From Lojkania enalia (lineage: Eukaryota; Ascomycota; Dothideomycetes; Pleosporales): 56,347 nt of DNA. Shown here piece after piece: positions 1 to 12,489 of this stretch; position 1 is the first letter of the stretch, and each line of letters opens with the position of its first letter. The DNA is taken from positions 1-56,347 of the forward strand of contig ML986734.1 in the NCBI GenBank assembly GCA_010094045.1. The letters run 5' to 3'. The notes below the pieces were generated by a model. It was not told where the DNA came from, made no database searches, and worked only from the letters and a program-made list of their open reading frames with translations. The position numbers and the translations under genes are program-made.

Positions 1-14
1 CCCTATAGGGTACC

Positions 15-165
15 CCTATCTTAACCTTATACCCCAGCGCTAAGAACTCTACCCTAATTTTAACCTTAATACTAAGAACTTCTATCTAACTTATACTCTA
101 GCGCTAAGAACCCTACCTTAATTCTAACCCTAATGCTAAGAACTCTAAACTTAACCTTAACCTAG
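15..165. repeat. Tandem repeat, about 32-bp period, four units
   Basis: The word CTAAGAAC recurs at about 40, 72, 104 and 136, a strict 32-bp spacing. Units alternate between a GCGCTAAGAAC form and an ATGCTAAGAAC or ATACTAAGAAC form, so a 64-bp higher-order period is also present. Stretches such as CCCTAA and TAACCTTAA look telomere-like but do not form a regular 6-mer array. It lies just beyond the RNase H part of the minus-strand Gypsy element B. Confidence 0.7.
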
Positions 166-2238
166 GTAAGGTACTATATACCCTATTTACCAGCTTAGAC
201 TCGTTCTATAACCTTTAAGTTAAGGTATTAAGCTTCTCTCTAAATTTTCCGGGTTAATATATAATACTAAAGTTAAACTTTAACAGATATTCTAACTAAT
301 AGACCTATTAGTAACTTAGCTACTTTATTATTATAAAGTACTATAGGTTTTTATAATCGCTTAGCACTTTTATAGAAAATACTACGCCTTCTAATTCGGG
401 CCTCTATTACTTAAAATATCGGATAATCGCGAGTAGCTCCTTATTATATATTTTATAGTTGCTTTTAGCAGGGTTTATACGCTTAGAGAAGTAGGTAATA
501 GATCTTAGTTTAATATTAACGCCTCTCTAAAATAGTACACTAGCTATTATAAAGTTAGATATATCAGCTTCTACTACTATTAATAGTTTAGAGTTAAAGT
601 ATTAGAGAATTAGTATAGAGATAAAGGCATCCTTTAGGTAGTTAAAGGAATATTAACAGCTATTATTCTAGTTGAATCGAATATTCTTCTTAGTTAGAGC
701 TACTAAAGGGGAGACTTTCTATAAGAAGTTACTAATAAATCGTTGGTAGAAGTTTATAAAGCCTATAAAAGCTTAAATATCTTTTATATTTTTAAAGTAT
801 TCCTAGTTAATAATTATTTCTACCTTATTTAAATCTATATAAATCCTTTCTATAGTAATTATATACCCTAGGTAGGTTACTTCTAACTAGTAGAACTCGT
901 ACTTATCTATATTAAGCTATAGACTATTCGCTCTTAAGGCTTTAAGGACTAGCTAGATATACTACTTATAATCCTTTAGATTCTTACTAAATATTAGAAT
1001 ATTATTAATATAGGTAGTATAAAATATATTAAAGTATAGTTTTAGTATATTATTTATAAAGTACTAGAATATACTTAGAATATTAGCTAGACTAAAAGGT
1101 ATTACTAGATATTTAAACAGCCTGTAGCGCATATAAAAGGTAGTTTTCTATTTATCTCTCTTAACAATTCTTAGCTTATTAAACGTAGTAATAATATCGA
1201 GTTTTATATAGTACTTAATCTTATTAAGTTAAATTAACGTTTCTTAAATTAGTAGAATCGGGTATTAGTTCTTAATAGTAATAGTATTTAGGACTCTATA
1301 GTTTATATAGAATTGAAGACTACCTCTAGATTTCTTTATAAAGATTATAGATATAGCTACTAGTAATAAACTTACTCTAATAAACCCCTTAGATAAGTTC
1401 TTATTAAGGTACTTCTTTAGTACCTTTAACTTATTCTAGAACATCCTATAGAGTAGACTAAAGCTGGCTTACTTACTATTCTCTAGTTTAATCTTATAAT
1501 TATATAGTTAATATTCTAGTAGCTTATCTACATTCTTATATAAGAAGATAGATAATAGGTTATAGTATTTTTTAGGTACTTTAGTAATAGGGTTCGTATA
1601 TACCTTTAAGGCTAGAGCCTTATTAATATTAGCTATTAATACAGCGAAGATTTTATAGTTAAATTACTAGAAGAGTTAAACTAGTAGTATAGCGCCTATA
1701 TAATATATATTTAGCTATAGTATAGACTTTAGATATTTAGACTTAAATAAGTTCTCTTAGCTATAATCTTCGTTTAAAGTCTAGTCGGTTTTAGTTTTAG
1801 GTTCTTCTAATTAGCGTAGTATTTTAGGTAGCTAGTAATTATATTAGGTATAACTTAATAGGTAGAATTTTAAATAGTACTATCTAAGCTTTAGGTTATA
1901 TAGGGGTTATAAATTAGTTACTTTAAAATCTCCTTTTATATTAAGTTTAGGTAGTTTATAGTCTTTAATAATTGTTTAAATAGCCTATTAGTAAATAGTA
2001 GTACTAGTAGATTATAAGTATTAAGTTAGGTATTAGTTAGTAGTAAAGACTAGCTATTTATTCTTATAGTTTAGGTTTATATAATACTTATATATCTATA
2101 GCTATTCTAGAATTAACTAGTATTTTTCTAATATAATTATATAAAAATATACTATTTCTAAATAGTTTAGATATTAGAAGGTTAAGATAACTAAGTAGAA
2201 GATAGTCCTCCTATAAAAAACTTCTCTATTAAAACTAG

Positions 2239-2243
2239 TTAGG
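2239..2243. repeat. Target-site duplication of element A, left copy (TTAGG)
   Basis: TTAGG directly precedes the 5' LTR at 2244 and is repeated at 9720-9724 directly after the 3' LTR. A 5-bp duplication is normal for Ty3/Gypsy integration and proves that A was inserted as a unit into B. Confidence 0.9.
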
Positions 2244-2783
2244 TGTTATAAATATAGAATACTAAGAGGCACCGCCTCTATAGCTAGGGCTTAATCTAAT
2301 ATTAGCTACTGTAGAGGTTAACTTAGACGAGGACTAATAGGGTATTAATAGGCAGTAGTATATTAAGGACTAGTTATTAGATAGTAAGTAGTAGGATTGT
2401 AGGAACTGGGGAGATAATTGGTTAGATAATAAAGCATAGTATAACCTATATATATAACTATAGTAGAAGTATTAGGTATAGTAGAACGAACCTGATAGAC
2501 CTAATAGACCTAATAGACTAGACTTAGCAGTCTTAGACTTAGCTATATAAGATAGGAGATCTTCTTACTTAAATTAAGTTCTTTATAGTTATTCTCGTAG
2601 ACTTATCTTATTACTCTATTAGACTTCTAAATATACTTATTATATTCGAAGAACCGGCGAACCTAATACTCTCTCTTTACTAAAGCTACCACCTCTAACC
2701 AACCTAACATAAATAAGGCCCTAGCACATATACAACTGCAACAACAGTTATTATATATACTAGCAGTATATAGGTTAGTAATA
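2244..2783 (+). repeat. 5' LTR of element A (540 bp)
   Basis: It starts TGTTATAAATA and ends TTAGTAATA, where the expected terminal CA has become TA. It matches 9180-9719 over its full length; the differences seen are mainly C/T and G/A transitions, as expected from RIP acting on both copies. Confidence 0.92.
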
Positions 2784-2959
2784 TAATAACTATCTAATAT
2801 TAAGAGAATAGAAACTATCTAAAGATATCTACTGCATCGTAAAGTTAAGTTATAATAATTTAAAGGCTGTAAGCCCTAGAAGAAGCTATAGTATAGAAAG
2901 TATAGGAATAGGAGACCTGTATTATATAGATGTAATATAAGCTAGCTGCAGCTAGAGCC

Positions 2960-3760
2960 GACCTAGCTAAAGTTAAATAATAAGTATAAACTAAGATAAC
3001 TTTACTAAGAAAGTTTAATAGTAAGAAAGAATATATTAACCCCTTTCTTATATTAATAGAACTATACTTTAGGTTTAATAGTACGACCTTCTTTCTAGAT
3101 AAGAATAAGATCTTAGCTATAATAATAAATATAAAAGAGATACTACTAGTATAGGCTAAACTATTTATAGTAGATTAGCTGGAGAATAGAGGCAATATAA
3201 AGAAGACTAGAGAATCTACAGACAAACTTTTTAAGAGCTGGGAAGAATTTAAGAATAAGGTCCGAAATGTTTTTAGAAAAGTAGATATAGAATAGAAAGT
3301 ATAAAGGAAGTTACTAAGGTTAACCTAGACTAAAAGGGTAACAGATTATATTATAGAATTCTAGAGACTTAGTATTAGACTAGGATAGGACGATAGCGCA
3401 TTAGTAAGAATCTTCTATAAAGGTCTTAAAGATAAGGTTAAGGATAACCTAGCTAGAGAAGAAAGGTTAATAGAACTATTAGAAATAATCGAATTAGCGG
3501 TTAGGATTAACAACTGTTAGTATAAGTAGGAGATAGAGAGAAGATCTTAGCCGCAGATATTCGTGCTAGTAAAGAAGGAAAGTAAGACGGCGCTATAGGA
3601 CGGTAATCTAATAGTCCTTGGAAAAGTTGAAAAGGACAAGAGAAAGAACTATCAATAATTAAGAATAAGCAATCTTAAGAAAGAAAGGCTTAAGAAGGGA
3701 GCGTGCCTTTTATATAGACAGAAAGGGTACTATATAAAAGAATATCTAAATAAGAAGAAG
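2960..3760 (+). pseudogene. Gag of element A (degenerate)
   Basis: The plus strand encodes a Ty3/Gypsy Gag core: SWEEFKNKVRNVF at about 3237-3280, then TDYIIEF and RLSIRLG around 3340-3385. A CCHC zinc knuckle is recognisable at 3704-3745, where the Cys and His positions read C-L-L-Y, then Y for His and Y for the last Cys, each one G-to-A step away from the consensus. In-frame TAG codons replace Trp or Gln. Gag would have formed the cytoplasmic particle; this copy is dead. The exact start cannot be set. Confidence 0.75.
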
Positions 3761-4899
3761 GAAGCCTAGATAATAACTATACAATCTACTAATAGATACT
3801 AACAACTAATAAGGTACTAGATATATTATATAGATAATAGATATAAGATATACTATTTAGTAAAAGAAGGAAGCAATTATTAGCTATAGCTAAAAAGGGC
3901 AGCAGTAGTTATTAGATATATAGAATATCTACTAGGAGTACTAAAACTTAATAGTATAATAATCCTTAAAAGAATAAAGTAAAAAAAGTACTAGATTTAT
4001 AATAAAATATACTAGATAAGACTATACCCCTAGGAGTACTAGAATGTCCTGTTTAAAGAAGCAACGTTTTAAGATAGTTAGAATATACTAGAAGCTATAG
4101 TAAAATTAGTAGGAAAGGTTATAAACGAAGAAATATTTAAGTATATATAAGAGATATACTAAGACTACTCTATAGAACTAGTAAAAGGTAAGAAAGGGAA
4201 ATATATACTACCCTATAAGAACAGCTGCGAAAAAGATTAGGCTAGTTATTATCAGGATAATTGCTGGATATATAAGGGTATTAAAATAAAGCTAAAAGTG
4301 TAGCTAAGAATAAATATATAATTATTGCTAAGAATCTTACTATTTTAAGACGAAATAGAAGATTATATAGAAAATAGGTACTATTAGATTTATAGAAGTC
4401 TAATTTACCTTAGAATAGAGTATCTATACTAGTTTAGTAAAATTGTCGTAGAAGCCGAAGAGCTGAAGAAGGTAGTTTTAGAAGTAAGGGAGATGTAAGA
4501 GGATATTAGAGGATAACTTAATATTACAGCTTATAAGATAATAGAAGTAAGTATACCTAAGAAGAAGGAACATTCTAAAGATAATATATATTTAGAAGAA
4601 TATAAAACGCTAAGCTAGAAATAATATATAGTTAAATACTAGTACTACTAAGATATATTTAAAGTATTTAGATAGTAAGAATTAGATAAAAACTACCGAC
4701 TAATTAAATAGTAATAGTATTTTTTAGGATAGAAGTATAAGATATATAGTAAGTAAGTAAAGGCTACTTACGCCTAAGAATTATAGATAAAATGTAGTAT
4801 AGATAGATGTCTATTATATAGAGGAGAAAAGGAGAAGGTAGAATTCTTCCCATCTTAGTTAAAAAACTAAGCAGCCCCTAAGGCGATAGCTACGCTAAG

Positions 4900-7800
4900 A
4901 AACTAGATAGAAAAGCTGTTAGAAGGGTTACTAATATAGTACCTTTATATATAGTACTCTAAGTAGAATTTAACGGAAGGAAGCTTAGAGTACTATTTAA
5001 TAGTAGAGCTTTAGATATGTTTATATTAGCGTAATAGGTTTATAAGAATAATATAGAGTAGAGGGAAAAAGCAGTACCTTATACGATATATCTAATAGAC
5101 GATAAGCTAATAGATTATAGTAGAGGAGTTGTACTAATAGAAACTAAGAAGCGAGCGCTTAACGTTATAGGATATACTAATATAAGGAGTATTAATATTA
5201 TAAACCTAGGAAAGTTTAATATATTACTAGATATAGACTAGCTAGCTAAATATAATTCTAGAGTAGATTAGTAGTAAGGAATAGTTTATAGGCTATAGAG
5301 CCGATCTAAGACGGAACGGGTAGTAGGATAGTATAAGGTAAGGCATCCTTCGGGTCTACAGTTAATATAGAGAGTATTAGCAGTTATAATAGTAAGACAT
5401 CTTAAGAAAATAAAATAGATGCTAAGTATTATTATAGTTTAAAAAGTATATAAGGAACTATAGAACGATAGTATACTCTAGAAAATCTAAGAGAACTACA
5501 GCGAATTTATAGGGCTATATAAAGAAGCGGAGAATAGAAGGTTACCTAAGTATAAGAAATACGACTATAAAATAATTATCGAGGATAAAAAGAAGCTAAA
5601 ACCTAGTCTAATATATAACTTAAACTAAGAATAAAGAGAAGAACTTAGGAAGTATATCTAAAAGAATTTGGTAAGAGGGTATATACGACTAAGTTAGAGT
5701 AAAATAGTATTACTAATATTATTCGTACCTAAGAAAAATAGTAAACTAAAGTTATATATAGACTATAAATAGCTAAATAATATAACTAAGAAAAATAGAT
5801 ACCTGCTATTTAGGATAATAGAACTTATAAGTTAGTTATAAGGAGCTAAGTAGTTTATAAAGTTTAATATAAGAGAAGAATACTACTAAATTTAGATAAA
5901 AGAGGGCTACGAATAGAAAACGGTATTTAAGATAAGAGAAGGTTTCTTTAAATATCTGGTAATACTATTCGGACTTATAAATATACTAGTAACCTTCTAG
6001 GTAGTTATAAATAACGTATTAAGAGAATACTTAGATATATTTATAATAGTATATTTAGATAATATTCTAGTCTATATAAATAGATTGCTAAGAGAGTATA
6101 AAGAACACGTTAGAAAAGTACTAGAGAAACTGTAGGAGTATAAGTTACTTATAGCCCTAGAGAAATACGAGTTTTATAAGATAGGAATAGAATTCTTAGA
6201 GTTCTAGATATCTAGAGACGGTATTAAGATAGAATAAGAAAAGGTTAAAGTAATACTAGAATAGCTAGTACCTACCTTAGTTAAATAAGTCTAATCTTTC
6301 CTAAGCTTCGCGAATTTCTATAGGAAGTTTATAAGCAGGTACTCTAGAGTAGTAGCACCCTTAATAGAGATTACTAAGAAAGAAAAAGAGTTTAAGTAGT
6401 AAGAAGCGTAGTAAAAAGCCTTTAAGGAATTAAAAGCTTGCTTTACCTTAGTATTAATATTAAGGATGCTAGACCTAGAGAAGTAATTCTGAATAGAAAC
6501 CGATACTTTAGATAAAGTAATAGGCACTTACTTAAGTTAGTAAGACGAAGACGGAAAGTAGAGGCTATAAGCCTACTTTTTAAGGAAAATAAAACTAGAA
6601 GAACTCAACTACGATATATATAATAAGAAACTATTAGTAATAGTTAAAGCGTTAAAGGAATGGCGAGTATATCTAGTAAGAACTAAATACCTATTTAAAG
6701 TCTAAATAGATTATAAAAACCTTATATACTTTATAATAATAAAAGAACTTATAGGAAAATAAATATAGTAGGTAGAACAGTTAGTAGACTACAACTTTAG
6801 AATAACGCACCGGAAAGGGTTAGAAAATATAGCTACAGACGTACTAAGTTGTAGAGCTAACTATATAACTAAAGAAAAGTATAAAAGAGATATAATCTTA
6901 AGATAGGAATTAGATAGATCCCTTATATATAACTACCCACGAGCCGCCTAAGTTATAAAACTAACTATACTAGAGTAAAACTGGTAATAGAAGCTAAGAG
7001 ACATATAAACAGTAGAGCGATATCTAATAAATAGTAATAAAGTAAAAGTAATTAAAAACGCAATTTAAAAATAACTATATATATACCCGCACGTATAAAA
7101 GTAGATAATAAAAGAATTATATAAATCGCTAAAATAGAAGCACCTAAGAGTAGTAGAAATAGAGTAAAAGCTAAGGAAGAGCTTTACCCTTACTAATATA
7201 AGAAAGGAAATATAAGATATACTAAACAAGTATTTAGAATATAGAAAGAATAAGACTATAAGGTATAGGCCTTATAAATTCTTATAGCTATTAGAAGTAC
7301 CTAAAGAACTATAGGAATAGATTACGATTAACTTTATAACTAAGTTACTAGAGTTAATAGAACTAGGGTTAAGAAGAAGATACGATATAATTATAAATAT
7401 AGTAGATTAGTTAATAAAATATGTATATTTTAGACTAGTATTAAAAACTATAATAGTATCTAAACTAGTATATAAGTTATTATATATAGTATTCGCGGAA
7501 TATAGAGTCCTAAAGTATATTACTTTAGATAGAAATAAGTTGTTTATATCTAAATACTAATAAGGATAGATAGAGAAGATAGAAATCTAATAATAGATAT
7601 TAACTAGCTTCTACCTACAAATAGATAGTTAGATAGAATAAGTTAACTAGAGTTTAGAAATATATTTAAGAATGTATATTAATAAATAATAAAATAATTA
7701 GGTTGAATTATTACCTATAATATAGATAGCCTATAATAGAACAACCTAAAGTATAATAGGGACTATATCCTTTAAAGCTAACTATAAATAAAAAGCTATT

Positions 7801-8400
7801 ATATATTAGGAATAGAATAAGAAAAAGTCTCTAGTTCTATTAGTAGATTAAAAAGCTAGAGAAATAAAAGAAATCTACAATTAGCTTAGGGAAAAGATTT
7901 AGTTAAGAAACCTTAAAATAGTAGAATAAGCTAATAAGTTAAGGGTTAAAGAACTAACCTTTAAAAAGGGGGGTAAAGTTTTCCTATTAACAAAAAACTT
8001 AAAGACTAAGAAGCTTATAAAGAAGTTAGATTATAAAAGGATAGGACTATTTCTAATTAAAGAATAGGTTAAACCTATAAATTTTAAACTAAGGCTACTA
8101 GGAAATATAAAGATATATCTAGTATTTTATAAATTAAAACTAGAACTAGTACTAGATAATATACTACTATAGGAAACTATTAATATAAAACTAGAATAGG
8201 AATATAAAGTAGAATATATACTAGCTAGGAAACGGTTTAGATATTAGTAGAGATATCTAGTAAAGTAGGAAAGATACTTATAAGAGGAAAGTTTATAGGA
8301 ACTAGTACAGAATCTAACTAACTATACTATAAAGCTAAAGGAGTTTTACTAGAAGATTAGAACGATAGATTATTAAGTAGAGTCTAGTTAGAAAGTAATA
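4900..8400 (+). pseudogene. Pol of element A: protease, RT, RNase H, integrase, chromodomain (degenerate)
   Basis: Domains in order. The protease end reads LLDIDWLAKYNS at about 5226-5262. RT has VPKKNSKLKLYIDYK at about 5730-5775, FKYLVILFGL at about 5949 and the catalytic box YLDNILVY (D to N) at 6052-6075. After RT comes the SFANFYRKF box near 6302. RNase H and its linker lie at about 6420-6850. Integrase includes INFITKLLE and RRRYDIIINIVD at about 7329-7410. A chromodomain lies at about 8190-8290 (EYILARKRFRY, then RYLVKW). Several dozen TAG/TAA stops at Trp/Gln positions rule out expression. The domain order RT-RH-IN-chromodomain places it in Ty3/Gypsy chromoviruses. Confidence 0.85.
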
Positions 8401-8425
8401 GCGGCGGTAATATAGAAGGAGCCTC

Positions 8426-8940
8426 TTATACAGAACTCGGAGCGATAGTAGAAAACACCTTAGATATAGTAGACCTCCTCTCCTCTTCCTCTAACTTCTC
8501 TTACTCTTCTATCAACTTTACCTCTCGTTTACTAAGATTAAGACTATATTCCTCTAGAGAACGAACATACTTCTTAATATATTTTAGGCGAGAAAGAGCC
8601 GCCCGACAGTAATACGCAGATTCCTCTAAGTAATAAATCCCCTCTTCCTTAATAGCTATAAAATCTTAATAGGTAGAGGTAGACTCCTTATAAGCTTTTA
8701 ATATATTTGCTAAGAAACGGCGAAGGGCACCCTTAGTTAAGGAAAGATTATAGGATAAACCCTAAGAAAAATACTCTCTATATATAGAAGAAAGAGTAGT
8801 ATTACTATAGCAGTTGCAGTTTATAGACTAGTAGTTTAAATAATAGTAAGGCGGATCTATTATAATACCTAGTAAAAGAATTAGAAAACCAGTACAGTAA
8901 TTACAGGTAGAGGTGTTCTCGTGTTAAACCTTTAGTATAG
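8426..8940 (-). pseudogene. Antisense reading frame downstream of pol in element A (unknown protein)
   Basis: On the minus strand, opposite to gag-pol, a coherent frame runs from about 8940 to a TAA at 8426-8428. Internal stops are mostly TAG at positions where CAG (Gln) or TGG would fit RIP. The upstream part has closely spaced cysteines (TCNYCTG, then NCNCYSN). The downstream part is rich in Lys, Glu, Leu and Arg (GALRRFLANILKAYKE, then LSRLKYIKKYVRSLEE and KLIEE) and looks alpha-helical or coiled-coil. No family is recognised. Antisense ORFs at this place are known from some plant Gypsy elements; the same arrangement recurs in C, D and H here. It could be chance composition, but its length and its Gln/Trp-only stops argue otherwise. 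Confidence 0.5.
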
Positions 8941-9179
8941 TAGAAGGAGAAAAGGAAGAAGAATAGGGTTATACTCGCAAGTTAAGTAGGACCTACTAGA
9001 ATATATAAAGTACCGACCCTAGAATAGAAAAATAGGAATACGGTCTTATAGTATACCCACGCTAAGTATATTAGAAGCTAGGATAAGCTGCTAATAATAA
9101 TAGAATACTGCACCTAGATAGAATAGGTAAGATAATAGATTAAGAAGCTTTAGGATAAACTTATAGAGAAGAGAGTAGG

Positions 9180-9719
9180 TATTATAAATATAGAATACTA
9201 AGAGGTACCGCCTTTATAGCTAGGGCTTAATCTAATATTAGCTACTGTAGAGGTTAACTCGGATAAGGACTAATAGGGTATTAACAGGTAGTAGTATATT
9301 AAGGACTAGTTATTAGATAGTAAGTAGTAGGACTGCGGGAACTAGGGAGATAATTAGTTAGATAATAAAGTATAGTACAACCTATATATATAATTATAGT
9401 AGAAGTGTTAAGTATAGTAGGACGAACCTAACAGATCTAATAGACCTAATAAGCTAGGCTTAGTAGTTTTAGACTTAGCTATATAAGATAAGAGATCTTC
9501 TTACTTAGATTAAGTCCTTTATAGTTATTCTCGTAGACTTATCTTATTACTCTGTTAGACTTTTAAATATACTTATTATATTCGAAGAACTGGCGAACCT
9601 AATACTCTCTCTTTACTAAAGCTACTACCTCTAATCAACCTAATATAAATAAGGCTTCGGCGCGTATACGACTGCAACAGCGGTTATTATATATACTAGT
9701 AGTATATAGGTTAGTAATA
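9180..9719 (+). repeat. 3' LTR of element A (540 bp)
   Basis: It starts TATTATAAATA (TG end changed to TA) and ends TTAGTAATA, with the same length as the 5' LTR. A purine-rich tract (GAGAAGAGAGTAGG) lies directly before it and would be the plus-strand primer. The TSD TTAGG follows at 9720-9724. Confidence 0.92.
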
Positions 9720-11464
9720 TTAGGTATAAGTTATATAAAAGTTATATCTTTTAGAGTTTTAGAGTATATATAAAGTCTCTATAGATATAGCTATAACTAG
9801 TAGCCCTAGTATTAATAAGAATATTAATATCTTACTAGACTAAGTTTTAATAGATTAAGAAAGGAGCTAGAATCTAGTAGTTTTATAACTATTTCTATAG
9901 GAGCTAGTTCTATAAATATATAGAAATTTAGTATAAGTATAATTCTAGGAGGTAATTTACTTCTAGAATAGACCTTTTAATAATATTCTAGTTAGTAAAA
10001 CTAGCTATATTTAGGAGTAAGAGTAATAGTCTTATCTATAGGATAATAAGTATATTAAGAATCGGTTAGAAGATTAGTTAGAGGATTAGTTAAAAGATTG
10101 AGAGTAGAACCTATAAGGTATAGGAAGGCTCTAAGACCCTTAACAGATTAATAGTAGAGGAGTACTATATTCTAGTAAAATATATCTCTTACTATTATAC
10201 TTATAATAGCATCCTTTATAGCAGCACCTTTCTTATTTATTAGAGCCTATAGGTGTATAGCTAGAAGTATTAAGTTCTATAGCATTCGGGTTCTTCTAGT
10301 AAGTAGTATAATACTTCGGTTATTTATAGTAGTTACTAGATAGGTAATATAAGTTAGTATTATATAGGGAAATTAGGTTAGCGTAGTTATTTAGGGTGCT
10401 AGATATTATAACACCTATTATAGTACAGCAGAGCTTATTAAAGAAAGAATATTAGAGATATATAATTTATCCAATCTTATTTAGTTTAATATCTGCAATT
10501 AGGCGTTAGAATTTAGTAAAGTAAGTAAGAAACCTACTTTAGCCTTACTTTAAGGTCTCTAGCTTACTCTATACTATAGTCTCCTTGTTCTAGTTACTAT
10601 AGGTAGATTCTAAGAAGGCGACTAAGCTATCTATAGAGTTAATATTCTTATCTATTAATAGGTTAACTAATATTACTAGATTTTATTCTAGGCGAGAATA
10701 GGTATATAGAAGGCGGGTATATTTAGTTAGATATTAGTTAGCGTTTCCTTCTAGTTTATAGTAGAGCTTCTTAATAAAGTATAAAAGCTCTAAGCGTTTA
10801 CTAGAAAATATTAGAGGGTTAGATAAGTAGTTAAAACGGAAATATAGATTATATATAATTTTAGGCGGATTAGAAGTTAATATAGATATTTATTTAGAAG
10901 CTAGGGTTATAGGCTAAGTTAGGTTAAGAGCGGGTAATAGTTCTATTACTATTAATATACTAGTAGCTAATAGAGGGGTAGCTGTTTAGTAGCTACTAAA
11001 TTCTCTTTATATCGCTTTAAGATCTAACTTATAATAGTTCTCCTAGGTTACTAAAGCCTCTACTAGCATCTTATTCTTCTACTATAAAGAGTCTAATTTA
11101 TCTTAGATCTCTTTAAGTATATTAATAAACGCGTTCTTATCTATAGTATATAATAGTAGATAATATAATATAATATTATAGACGTTTATATATAGTTAGT
11201 TAATTATACTTTAGGTAGTTAACTCTATTACTATATACTATATATAAATATTAAAACGTTGCGTAAAGAATAGAAATATCTATATTATATAGGTTTTTAT
11301 AGGAGCTAGGTCTATACTATTATATAGGCTAGCCGGGTTAGCGAAACCTTCCTCTATCATGGTTATAATAAGTTAGTTATATTCTAGCTAGCAGTTAACA
11401 GCTATTACTAGTAGCTGGTTCGGGTATTATAGTAAGAATAGTATAGGTGTAGAAGTGTCGCGGT
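9720..11464 (-). mobile_element. Gypsy element B, gag part (right fragment, RIP-degraded)
   Basis: This is the other side of B, separated by the insertion of A. On the minus strand at about 10500-10720 it encodes a typical Gag core: YLFSPRIKSSNIS, then KLETLK, SRFLTYFTKF and RLI, interrupted by TAG stops. Gag upstream (higher coordinates) and RT downstream (1-2243) agree with a single minus-strand element. The 5' LTR of B was not identified; its upstream end was not resolved before element C at 11465. Confidence 0.7.
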
Positions 11465-11723
11465 TGTAACGATGCAAAGAAATCGTTCTATGAAAAGCTT
11501 CATCTTTTCGCTTATCTTATCCTACCCCCGGTTCTACCCCTTTTCCCATCCGTATATAGTTGTACACTCCCTTATAAGTAGCTTAGTAGTTTTTCTATAT
11601 CCTTTCGTACAAGGCCTATAGGTGTTAATAGAATTCCTAGGTCCCTAATCCCTATATACTCTTATATACCTCTAAGTAGATTTATACCGTATTTAGACCT
11701 ATTATTTTACCTATACTATTATA
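11465..11723 (+). repeat. 5' LTR of element C (259 bp)
   Basis: It begins TGTAACGATGCAAAG and ends ACTATTATA (CCGTTACA in the less mutated copy D). It matches 19894-20152. It lacks a segment of about 20 bp that the LTRs of D and H contain after GAAAAGCTTCAT. Confidence 0.9.
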
Positions 11724-12489
11724 TTATATAGAAAAACTTAATACTACTAGTAATAGCCTCTTTAATAATATCGCATTAATTATTTATTTAAATACGTCTA
11801 AGTCCGAGATATATCTAATTTAATTTAGATTATAATACTTATATACTATTATATTAAATTATTTAGTTACCTAAATAGAATCTTAGAAACCTTTTATTAA
11901 CTAAAACCTTTAAGTTTAGAACTTCCTATCTTCTATAATTAGAATTACCTTTAAAAAAGCCGCGTAGAGTACGCCTAGGTAGAAACTCGGAAACTACTAA
12001 TAACCTATTAAAATTAGAGGTAACCACCGATATCTAACTATAATTTACCTTCTAATTCTTATATTAGAATTAATATACGCGTAAGTTGTAATAAGAGTAA
12101 GCTTCTATTTATATGTGTAGAATAACTATTACCTCCTATAAGGGGCCTTATAATAGGTAGACCCCTCTTTATAGGGCTGGTAGTAAAGAACCTATCTAAT
12201 TCGGAGGGAAATTAAAGTAAATTAACCTTTAAGGAATAAATTATAATTTTATAAGAGGAGATTATATATTTAATATAATAGAGAACTATTAGTCTTAATT
12301 AACCTCTATAAACTACTGAATTAGTACTAATAATATACTAAGAAACTTTTATAACTCCCCTAGTAAGAAACCTCTCGGCTACCCCTAAGCCCCTTTAAGC
12401 CTACTTTACTAAATATATACCTAAAATCGAAAGCTTTATAGATAGTAATAAACTTATATTTAAATAATAGTAAGCCTTAATTCTAGACC

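Larger units (their letters stand above)
1..2243 (-). mobile_element. Gypsy element B, RT/RNase H part (left fragment, RIP-degraded)
   Basis: Read on the minus strand, this segment encodes the middle of a Ty3/Gypsy pol. At about 985-1020 the reverse-transcriptase box reads YINNILIF, where the family has YIDDILIF; both Asp codons have become Asn by G-to-A change. At about 720-765 the downstream FIGFINFY box is clear. At 270-570 RNase H is visible (ADISNF, then [20 protein letters not shown], and VLSDYKNL for VLSDHKNL). Many TAG/TAA codons replace Trp and Gln. No integrase remains before the window edge. The gag half lies at 9720-11464, because element A is inserted at 2244. Confidence 0.8.
2244..9719 (+). 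mobile_element. Element A: full-length Ty3/Gypsy chromovirus, RIP-degraded
   Basis: A 7,476-bp LTR retrotransposon bounded by two 540-bp LTRs (2244-2783, 9180-9719) and a perfect 5-bp TSD. Internal order is gag with zinc knuckle, protease, reverse transcriptase, RNase H, integrase and chromodomain, as in chromoviruses. All frames carry stops from C-to-T/G-to-A mutation, so it cannot be autonomous now. A long reading frame on the opposite strand lies between the chromodomain and the 3' LTR (about 8426-8940). Confidence 0.93.

Noticed and set aside
1..180. Telomere at the left end
   Set aside because: CCCTAA words occur but without a regular 6-mer array; the period is 32 bp and the sequence joins a retrotransposon RNase H region.
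6318..6527. 69-aa minus-strand ORF inside element A
   Set aside because: It overlaps the sense-strand pol (SFANFYRKF and RNase H region) in a low-complexity AT-rich stretch and has no motifs.
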